Assembly (NCBI GenBank): GCA_026394025.1
Contig: JAPKZC010000459.1
Span: 1-13,330, forward strand
Origin: Candidatus Solibacter sp.
GTDB taxonomy: Bacteria; Acidobacteriota; Terriglobia; Bryobacterales; Bryobacteraceae
DNA: 13,330 nucleotides
Reading direction: 5' to 3'
Shown here: positions 6,127-12,073 of the stretch, in pieces
How positions within the stretch are numbered: the first letter of the stretch is position 1
Layout: each line of letters starts with the position of its first letter
The notes under the pieces: generated by a model
What the model was told of the DNA's origin: nothing
Databases searched by the model: none
Seen by the model: the letters and a program-made list of their open reading frames with translations, nothing else
Program-made: the position numbers and the translations under genes

Positions 6127-8841
6127 CTACCGGAACAGCTTTTCCAGATGGCCCAGTGCCTCGTACAAGTTCTGCGGACGCTCCAGCACAATGCTCTGTC
6201 CCGGTTGTAAATCGGCCAGGAACAGATCGCCTTTCCGGCGGAATCGCTCCCGGGCGTTGTGAATGTGGAACTGTTTGGGGTGCAGGCCGGGGACCACCTC
6301 CGCCCACTCCAGCGGCGTCGCCACCGGGGCTCCTTCGTACGCCCGCAGCACATAGGGCGCTGCAATCGTCTTCGATTTGCCGATCTGCAGGTGGTCGAAA
6401 TACACCCGGTTCTTCTGCCGCTTGGCCACCATGCGCGGCGTGGTGAACAGGTGCGGCCTTTCGTGTGTCGCCAGCCGCGCGATCAGTTCCGCGAACGTCC
6501 GTGCCTCCTCGAAGCTGTAGACCGGCTCGATCGGGATGTAGACGTGCATGCCGTCGCCGCCGGTGGTTTTCGGATATCCCACCAGGCCAATCTGGTCCAG
6601 AATGCGCTTGACCAGGAGCGCTGCCTCCACGATCAGGTCGTAGGCGCACTCCTGCGGGTCCAGATCGACCAGGATGAAATCGGGATGCTCCAGCGAGCCC
6701 AACCGGCTCATCGCCGGGTTCTGGTCGATGCAACCCAGGTTGACCAGATACAGCAGGCTGGCACGGTCGCTGGCGAACACGTAGTTGATCTCGTCGATCC
6801 GTTCGGTGCGCAACCAGCCGGGGTAGGAATCGGGGGTGTCCTTCTGGAAAAAGAACTGCTCCCGGATCCCGTTGGGGTACCGCTTGAGGGAAAGCGGGCG
6901 GTCCTGCAAGTGTGGCAGAATCAGGTCCGCCACGGCGGCATAGTAGTTGAGAACGTCGCGCTTGGTGACACCTTCGCCGGGGTAGTAGAGCTTGGCAAGG
7001 TTGGTGAACTTGAGGGTGTGGCCGCAGATCGGGAGCGTGGCCTCCTTGGGGCTTCCGGGCAGCAGTTCCCCGGCCGGTTCGGGCACGGCTCGGAGAACGA
7101 TATCACGGACAACTCCGGGCGCCTCCACATCGTTGCGAAGGCCGACGAACACCGGCGCGCGCAAGCGGTCGTCCGGCGTCCAGTTGGCGTACTTCACCTG
7201 GCACACCAGCTCCGGCTTCACCCAGGTGATGCCCCGGTCCGGCTTGGGCCGGGCAGAGAAGGGGCAATCCGGCGCGATCAGCGGCTGAAGCCGGGCGTAA
7301 AGGCCGGCCAGCAGTTTCTGATCGAAGCCGGTGCCGACGTTGCCCACCCAGCGCAGCTCGCCGTCCTTGTGAACACCCAGCACCAGAGCGCCGAAATAAT
7401 CGCGATCGCCCTGCGGCTCCGTAAAACCGCCGATCACGAACTCCTGCTCGCCGACAATCTTGATCTTGAGCCACTCGCGGCTGCGCCGCGATTCGTAAGT
7501 GCTGCGCGCGTGCTTGGCAACGATGCCCTCCAGGCCGTTCTCTCGCGCCGCCTCCAGCAGTTCCTCGCCCGCGCCGGGAAAGGTGTCGGAGATGCGGATC
7601 GACGGCCCCGGCGTCAGCACCTGCCGGAGGAGCTCGCGCCGCTTGTCGAGTGCCACGCCGCGCAGGTCGTAGCCATTGAGGTAGAGCAGGTCGAAGGCGA
7701 AATAGATCACCGGCGTGGAACGAACCAGATGAGCGATGGTGTTCGGGTCGGTGTTGGCGATGCGCGGCTGGATGAGGTGGAACTGCGATACGCCCTTGGC
7801 GTCGAGCACCGCAATCTCGCCATCGATCACGGCCTGCGATGCGGCGATGTGGTGCGGCATCACTGCCAGTTCGGGATACTGCCGTTCGCAGCGCAACCCG
7901 CTGCGCGATTGCAGGCGGACCTCTTCGTTGTCCAGGAAGGCAACGGCACGCACGCCATCCCACTTCACCTCAAATAGCCAATCCTCGCCGCGCGGCACGC
8001 GGTCCGCCAGCATGGCCTTCATCGGCTCAATCGCCGCCGGCATCTCCGCCAGTTGCGCTCCCTTGAGTTTCGCCAGGTCGTACGTGGCACTCCGCTTCGC
8101 AGATGCGGTCTCGGATCTCGAGGAAACCGCTCCCTGACGGTCGCGGCTCTGATCGGAGCCGCGACCGTCAGGGAGCGGTTTCTTCATCCTGGCACGGGCG
8201 CGCTTGGCCGGCGGGCTGGTGGCCCAGACGCGATCGGCCGCGCCCGCCGTGTCGCGCTTGGTCTGGCGCGCCGGCAGGTTGCGCGCGATTTCTTCCTGGG
8301 TGCGGCCGGAGAGCACGCTGTGGGCGAGCGCCTCCACGTCCCAGCCGGTGGTGGCGAACTCGTCGCGCTTCTTGATCAGCAGCCACTCGTTTCCCTTGCC
8401 GCGGCCCTTCATCAGAACGATGGCGAAATCGCCTTTCAGTTTCTCGCCATGCAGGCGGAACTTCAGATCGCCGCGCGCCAGTTGCGCCTCCGCCGCGGTA
8501 TCACCCAGCAGGTCGAACGTGCCCCGGTCCCACAGCATGACGCTCCCCCCGCCATAGTTGCCGGCGGGAATATTGCCTTCAAAATCGCCGTACTCCATGG
8601 GGTGGTCTTCCACGTGCGCCGCGAAGACCTTTACGCCGGGATCGAGCGACGGCCCCTTGGGAACGGCCCAGGACTTCAGGACGCCGTCGATCTCCAGGCG
8701 AAAGTCGTAGTGCAGCCGCGTGGCATCATGCCGTTGCACACAAAAAAACGGCTTGGCCGCGGGCGTGCCCTTCGTGGCAGAAGGGGGAGGTTCGGGAGTT
8801 TTTTCGAAGCGACGTTTGGCAGCGTACTCGTCCAGAGACAT
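6127..8841 (-). CDS. ligD: Multifunctional ATP-dependent DNA ligase D of the NHEJ pathway
   Basis: A 904-residue enzyme that trims, fills and seals double-strand breaks together with Ku. The domain order is phosphoesterase, ligase, polymerase, as in Pseudomonas LigD and unlike the mycobacterial order. The phosphoesterase domain (about 20-185) shows RHDATRLHYDFRLE, SWAVPKGPS, VEDHPMEYGDFEG and IPAGNYGGGSV. The ligase domain (about 265-585) has motif I EVKWDGVR with nucleophile Lys293, FAFDLLYLNG, EGIVAKHA and WLKIKI. The archaeo-eukaryotic primase-type polymerase domain (about 600-895) has SLEHPDFILVDLDP with metal-binding Asp726 and Asp728, and KTTGGDGMHVYIP. I chose the ATG at 8841 because AGGGGGG stands just upstream; the ATG at 8862 lacks a ribosome site. 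The phosphoesterase-ligase linker contains a palindromic 20-codon insertion (8123-8182). The gene diverges from ku. Confidence 0.96.
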   Translation of the reverse strand: MSLDEYAAKRRFEKTPEPPPSATKGTPAAKPFFCVQRHDATRLHYDFRLEIDGVLKSWAVPKGPSLDPGVKVFAAHVEDHPMEYGDFEGNIPAGNYGGGSVMLWDRGTFDLLGDTAAEAQLARGDLKFRLHGEKLKGDFAIVLMKGRGKGNEWLLIKKRDEFATTGWDVEALAHSVLSGRTQEEIARNLPARQTKRDTAGAADRVWATSPPAKRARARMKKPLPDGRGSDQSRDRQGAVSSRSETASAKRSATYDLAKLKGAQLAEMPAAIEPMKAMLADRVPRGEDWLFEVKWDGVRAVAFLDNEEVRLQSRSGLRCERQYPELAVMPHHIAASQAVIDGEIAVLDAKGVSQFHLIQPRIANTDPNTIAHLVRSTPVIYFAFDLLYLNGYDLRGVALDKRRELLRQVLTPGPSIRISDTFPGAGEELLEAARENGLEGIVAKHARSTYESRRSREWLKIKIVGEQEFVIGGFTEPQGDRDYFGALVLGVHKDGELRWVGNVGTGFDQKLLAGLYARLQPLIAPDCPFSARPKPDRGITWVKPELVCQVKYANWTPDDRLRAPVFVGLRNDVEAPGVVRDIVLRAVPEPAGELLPGSPKEATLPICGHTLKFTNLAKLYYPGEGVTKRDVLNYYAAVADLILPHLQDRPLSLKRYPNGIREQFFFQKDTPDSYPGWLRTERIDEINYVFASDRASLLYLVNLGCIDQNPAMSRLGSLEHPDFILVDLDPQECAYDLIVEAALLVKRILDQIGLVGYPKTTGGDGMHVYIPIEPVYSFEEARTFAELIARLATHERPHLFTTPRMVAKRQKNRVYFDHLQIGKSKTIAAPYVLRAYEGAPVATPLEWAEVVPGLHPKQFHIHNARERFRRKGDLFLADLQPGQSIVLERPQNLYEALGHLEKLFR
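8123..8182. repeat. 60-bp palindromic element inside the ligD linker
   Basis: A perfect 27-bp inverted repeat (8123-8149 and 8156-8182) surrounds a 6-base spacer (TGATCG). The arm starts GAAACCGCTCCCTGACGG and ends TCGCGGCTC. The element is 60 bases, exactly 20 codons, and is open in the ligD frame, giving PLPDGRGSDQSRDRQGAV. The opposite strand in its own frame gives nearly the same peptide because of the symmetry. It falls between the phosphoesterase and ligase domains, where extra residues should be tolerated. I recall the same PLPDGRGS peptide and arm from dispersed palindromes in acidobacterial genomes. No second copy exists in this window. No target-site duplication is evident. Confidence 0.85.
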
Positions 8842-8930
8842 AACCCCCCTGCATCCTTTCATTTACATCTTATTAGGCTTTGTAGTATCTTGAAAACCAT
8901 AGCGCCCCGAGGGGTCAGGAGCGAATACGT
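8842..8930. promoter_or_regulatory. Divergent ligD/ku intergenic regulatory region
   Basis: These 89 bases hold both start signals. Toward ku there are TTTACA (8862-8867) and TAGTAT (8883-8888), 15 bases apart, which is short for a sigma-70 promoter, and a ribosome site AGGAG (8917-8921) nine bases before the ATG. Toward ligD the minus strand offers TTTCAA and TAAGAT 17 bases apart, a weak match, and AGGGGGG (8850-8844) just before the ATG. The region is AT-rich compared with its surroundings, as expected of a promoter. A shared control of both genes is plausible, but no operator stands out. Confidence 0.5.
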
Positions 8931-9788
8931 ATGGCAGCGAGCGTCTGGAAGGGCCATCTCATTTTCGGCATGGTGTCGTTTCCCATCCGTCTGTTTAGCG
9001 CGGCGCGCAGCGAAACCATCAGCTTCAACATGCTGCACAAGGACGACCATTCGCGCATCCGGCAGGTAACCTATTGCCAACTGGAAGACAAACCGATCCC
9101 GCGCTCGGAAACCGTCAAAGGCTACGAGTACGAGAAGGATCACTACGTCGTGATTGACGACGAGGACATCAAGAAGGTGGCGCCGCGGACCGCCAAGGTA
9201 ATGGAGATTCTCGAATTCGTTAAAGCCGACCAGGTGGACCCCATCTACCTGGAGAGCTCCTACTACGTGGCCCCGGATGAGGGCGGCGAAAAGGCGTATG
9301 CTCTGCTATTCACGGCGTTGAAGGACTCCGGTTTCTATGGCGTGGCCAAAGTGGCCATGCACAATCGGGAGCACATCATCGTGCTGCGGCCGGGCGCCAA
9401 GGGGATTCTCTCGCACACCATGTATTACCAGGACGAGATCCGCCAGGTGGAAGAGTTCCGCACCGACACCAGCCTGGTGAAGGAGAAGGAACTCGCCATG
9501 GCGAAGATGCTGATCTCGTCGCTGGAAGAGAATTTTGAGCCACAGAAATACCACGACTCTTACCGCGACAACCTGAAGAAGATGATCGAGGACAAGATCG
9601 AAGGCCGGAAAGTGGTAGAGACTCCGTCGGAGCACTTCGCGCCGGTGATCGATATTATGGAAGCCCTCAAGAAGAGTCTCGCCGAGAAGCGCAAGCCGGC
9701 GATGGTGGCTACCGCCGCGGCGGCCGCGGGCACGGACGAGATCGAGGTTGCACCGAAGAAGCGGGCGCGGAAGAGCAACGTCGGCTGA
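8931..9788 (+). CDS. ku: Ku DNA end-binding protein (bacterial NHEJ)
   Basis: A 285-residue bacterial Ku, which forms a homodimeric ring on double-strand DNA ends and recruits LigD. The N-terminus MAASVWKGHLIFGMVSFPIR is the hallmark of the family. It is followed by the beta-barrel core with FNMLHKDDHSRIRQVTYC, GYEYEKDHYVVIDDEDI, DPIYLESSYYVAPDEGGEKAY and VAKVAMHNREHIIVLRP. A minimal C-terminal arm follows (KYHDSYRDNLKKMIEDKIEG). The final ~30 residues are Ala- and Lys/Arg-rich (PKKRARKSN), like the basic tails of other bacterial Ku proteins that aid DNA binding. The length is normal. AGGAG nine bases upstream supports the ATG. The gene diverges from ligD, and the gene beyond it (DUF72) converges on it. 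Confidence 0.97.
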   Translation: MAASVWKGHLIFGMVSFPIRLFSAARSETISFNMLHKDDHSRIRQVTYCQLEDKPIPRSETVKGYEYEKDHYVVIDDEDIKKVAPRTAKVMEILEFVKADQVDPIYLESSYYVAPDEGGEKAYALLFTALKDSGFYGVAKVAMHNREHIIVLRPGAKGILSHTMYYQDEIRQVEEFRTDTSLVKEKELAMAKMLISSLEENFEPQKYHDSYRDNLKKMIEDKIEGRKVVETPSEHFAPVIDIMEALKKSLAEKRKPAMVATAAAAAGTDEIEVAPKKRARKSNVG

Positions 9789-9793
9789 TTGAC

Positions 9794-9820
9794 GGACGAC
9801 GCAGAGGCGATCGTCTGTCC
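9794..9820. terminator. Possible bidirectional hairpin between ku and the DUF72 gene
   Basis: GGACGACG (9794-9801) can pair with CGTC-T-GTCC (9812-9820), giving eight base pairs with one bulged T and a ten-base loop. It sits in the 36-base gap between two converging stops. There is no clear T run after it, so it is only a weak candidate. Confidence 0.3.
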
Positions 9821-9824
9821 GACC

Positions 9825-10535
9825 TTATTCGACCCTCTTCAACACCGTCTCCGCATGCAGCGCGCCTTCCGGACTCTCCTCGTGCTTGAACATCAGATAC
9901 AGATCGCGCCCCGTGGCCAGCACGTCTTTCGATCGCGCGACAATGCCATCCACATCTTCCGCCGTGTATTCCGGCTTGCGGAGGCGGTAGTAGACGAAAT
10001 CCGCGGTGATCACCTCCGGCACTTGAAGCTTCTCCGATTCCGCCACGCACAGTGACACGTTGCGCTCCCGTAGCGCATCGTACACTTCCTCCACCAGCCA
10101 GCTTGGGTGGCGAAACTCGAAGGCGTAGCGCAGGTCGGCGGGCAGCAATTCCAGGAAGCTGCGCAAGAGTGGGACATCGCACTTCATGGCCGGCGGCAAC
10201 TGGAATAGCACCGGTCCCAGGCGCCGCGCGCTGCGCAGCGGGTCGATCATCTTCAGAAAGAGCAGGGTGGCCTCCGCGGCGTTCCTCAGGCGCAGGATGT
10301 GGGTAATCCGCATGTTCGCCTTCACCGCGAAGACGAACCCGGGGGCCGTCTGCGCCACCCAGTTTTCCAGCGTGGAGGCCGAGGGCAAGCGGCGGAACGT
10401 GTAGTTAATTTCCACGCAGTTCAGCCGTGCAGCGTAAGATTTCAGAAACTGCCCGGCCGGAGTTTTGGCCGGATAAAAGCCCGGCTTCCAGGCCGGGTAT
10501 GCGAAGCCGGAAGTTCCGGCAAAGAGCGTCGCCAT
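9825..10535 (-). CDS. DUF72 (YecE-type) family protein
   Basis: A 236-residue protein of the DUF72 family, predicted to fold as a TIM-barrel-like domain. Its function is unproven. Family landmarks appear in order: GTSGFAYPAWKPGFYP at the N-terminus (usually GTSGWSY..W...FYP), LNCVEINYTFRRLPS, FVFAVKANMRITH, LGPVLFQLPP, YAFEFRHPSW and, near the end, DLYLMFKHEES (the usual position of YVYFNN). The ending is a little divergent from that usual Y-V-Y-F-N-N form. The ATG at 10535 gives a start flush with the family; its ribosome site is weak. It converges on ku and diverges from the holin-like gene, with only 32 bases between the two starts. A role near DNA repair is suggested only by the neighbours. 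Confidence 0.88.
   Translation of the reverse strand: MATLFAGTSGFAYPAWKPGFYPAKTPAGQFLKSYAARLNCVEINYTFRRLPSASTLENWVAQTAPGFVFAVKANMRITHILRLRNAAEATLLFLKMIDPLRSARRLGPVLFQLPPAMKCDVPLLRSFLELLPADLRYAFEFRHPSWLVEEVYDALRERNVSLCVAESEKLQVPEVITADFVYYRLRKPEYTAEDVDGIVARSKDVLATGRDLYLMFKHEESPEGALHAETVLKRVE
10480..10497 (-). repeat. GC-rich hairpin followed by T-rich run, inside the start of the DUF72 gene
   Basis: On the minus strand CCCGGC-CTGGAA-GCCGGG is followed directly by CTTTTAT, about 40 bases after the DUF72 start codon. It resembles a short intrinsic terminator or attenuator, but it lies in coding sequence (AWKPGFYPAK) and may simply reflect codon choice. Confidence 0.35.
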
Positions 10536-10556
10536 GGCTTATCATTATCTCTGGCT

Positions 10557-10561
10557 GGAGG
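10557..10561 (+). promoter_or_regulatory. Ribosome binding site of the holin-like gene
   Basis: GGAGG stands six bases before the ATG at 10568 and fixes the start of the membrane protein rather than an upstream ATG at 10534 or any start at 10427. Confidence 0.7.
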
Positions 10562-10567
10562 TCCCTT

Positions 10568-10922
10568 ATGTTTTTGGTCCATTGGATCGTGAACTGGTTG
10601 CTCGCCGCGCTGGCGCTTTGGCTGGTGGCCCAGATCATCCCCGGAATTCAGATCCGCGATTTCAAAACCGCTCCGCTGGCCACCGTCGTGATCGCGCTTG
10701 GTGGATATCACCATCGGGCCGGTCGTGCGATTCATCGCGTTTCCGATCACCTTTCTTACCCTGGGCCTGTTCCGGCTGGTCTTGAATGCCTTGCTCTTGA
10801 AGCTGGCGTCGATGTTCACGCCGGGCTTCCGGATCGACGGGTTCCTCAACGCTTTGCTCGGCTCTCTGGTGCTGACCATTCTGGAGATCGTTTTGCGCCG
10901 CGTAGCTTGGGCTACTCTATAG
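10568..10922 (+). pseudogene. Phage holin family 4/YvlD-like membrane protein, broken by a one-base insertion
   Basis: Frame one gives MFLVHWIVNWLLAALALWLVAQIIPGIQI...ATVVIALG. From about 10698 the frame one base further gives VDITIGPVVRFIAFPITFLTLGLFRLVLNALLLKLASMFTPGFRIDGFLNALLG, here split for reading as VDITIGPVVRFIAFPI and TFLTLGLFRLVLNALL and FTPGFRIDGFLNALLG. Removing one T from GCGCTTGGTGG (near 10697-10699) joins them seamlessly as IALVDITIGPVV. The repaired protein has 117 residues and four helices, the usual length for PF04020 (DUF360/holin-4) proteins; PG(I/F) followed by a short hydrophilic turn is typical of both halves. Its job in bacteria is unknown and a lytic role is unlikely. 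The stop at 10920-10922 is two bases before the glcE start. It is either a real frameshift or a sequencing error. Confidence 0.8.
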
Positions 10923-10924
10923 AC

Positions 10925-12073
10925 GTGATAGCGCCCTCCAATCCCGCCGAGTTGGCCGAAGCGCTGCGCGATTCCGCGGCGGCCGGCCGCAGTATCGCGC
11001 TCGCCGGGAATTCTACCAAACGCCGCATGGCCGGGCCGGTGGAGCCCGCCGATGTGGCGCTGACCACGATGTCGCTGCGTGGCGTCCTGCAATACGAGCC
11101 GCGCGACCTCACCATCAGCGTCTACGCCGGATTGAGTTGGTGCGAGTTCACCCACATGCTGGCGGAAAATCGCCAGATGGTGCCGCTCGACCCTCCCTTT
11201 GCCGAGGGCGCCACGGTGGGCGGCGTGATCTCCACCAATTGCAGCGGGCCTCGGCGGCGGCTTTACGGCACGGCACGCGACCTGGTGATCGGTATGCAGT
11301 TCGCCACCCTAGAAGGGAAACTGGTGAAATCTGGCGGCATGGTGGTCAAGAATGTCGCCGGCCTGGATATGGCGAAGCTCATGATCGGGTCCTTCGGTAC
11401 GCTGGCCGCCATCACGGTGGTGAATTTCAAACTACAGCCCGTGCCCGAAGTGGAACGCAGCTTTCTCCTGCCCTTCGATTCGCTGGCCGCCGCCATCGCG
11501 GCGCGAGATGTCATCCTGAAGGGCCAGTTGCAGCCGGCCGCCATCGACCTGCTGAATCCGGCGGCCGCGCGCACGCTGGGCAACTCCAATTGGTTGTTGG
11601 CGCTGCGCGCCGGCGGCAACGCGACCGCCGTGCAACGCTACGAACGCGAATTCGCCAACTTCACCGATGCCCTGGCATTCGAGGATGAGCGCCAACAGAC
11701 CCTCTGGCGCCACGTGGAGAACTACACGCCGCGGTTCCTGGCGGCGCACGACGATGGCGCGGTGGTGCGCGCTTCGTGTACCCTGAAAGATTCGGAAGCG
11801 GTCATGGAGAGCTTCCCCGGTCCAGCGGTGGCGCGTGCGGGCTCGGGCGTCTGTCATGGCTATTTCGAGCGGGCGCTAGCCGCCCGGGACTGGCTGGCCG
11901 GCGCGCAACGGTTGGGCTGCAAGGCAGTCATCGAGTTCGCGCCCGAGGGGAGCCGCCGAACCCTCGACCTCTGGCCTTCTCCCGGCGGCGATTTTGAAAT
12001 CATGAAACGGGTCAAGCATCTGTTTGATCCGCGGAACCTGCTGAACCGTGGCCGACTTTACCGTCGTATCTGA
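10925..12073 (+). CDS. glcE: Glycolate oxidase FAD-binding subunit (GlcE-like)
   Basis: A 382-residue FAD-binding PCMH/VAO-type protein. The FAD region has LAGNSTKRRMAGP, YEPRDLTISVYAG, PLDPPFAEGATVGGVISTN (Ala96-Gly100 being the ATVGG core), SGPRRRLYGTARDLVIG and GGMVVKNVAGLDMAKLMIGS. The C-terminus FDPRNLLNRGRL matches the closing motif of glycolate/lactate oxidoreductases. With GlcD and the iron-sulfur GlcF, such proteins oxidise glycolate to glyoxylate and feed electrons to the membrane. I chose the GTG at 10925, two bases after the preceding stop, which suggests coupled translation. No good Shine-Dalgarno site is visible. The open frame extends upstream to 10427, but that part is the frameshifted membrane gene. 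No GlcD lies in the window. Confidence 0.88.
   Translation: MIAPSNPAELAEALRDSAAAGRSIALAGNSTKRRMAGPVEPADVALTTMSLRGVLQYEPRDLTISVYAGLSWCEFTHMLAENRQMVPLDPPFAEGATVGGVISTNCSGPRRRLYGTARDLVIGMQFATLEGKLVKSGGMVVKNVAGLDMAKLMIGSFGTLAAITVVNFKLQPVPEVERSFLLPFDSLAAAIAARDVILKGQLQPAAIDLLNPAAARTLGNSNWLLALRAGGNATAVQRYEREFANFTDALAFEDERQQTLWRHVENYTPRFLAAHDDGAVVRASCTLKDSEAVMESFPGPAVARAGSGVCHGYFERALAARDWLAGAQRLGCKAVIEFAPEGSRRTLDLWPSPGGDFEIMKRVKHLFDPRNLLNRGRLYRRI

Noticed and set aside
6259..7977. Long plus-strand open frame (572 codons) opposite ligD
   Set aside because: It is antisense to well-recognised ligase and polymerase motifs; its composition (rich in Arg, Gly, His, Val) is that of a GC-rich shadow frame.
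8123..8182. Palindrome in ligD as an insertion sequence end, a rho-independent terminator or an attachment site
   Set aside because: There is no transposase, no visible target duplication and no T run, and the element keeps the ligD frame open and lies in the middle of a gene with intact domains on both sides.
10427..12073. A single 548-codon open frame that could be read as a membrane-FAD fusion protein
   Set aside because: It joins the first half of a frameshifted holin-4-like gene to glcE through about 85 residues of nonsense; the second half of the membrane protein is plainly encoded in another frame.
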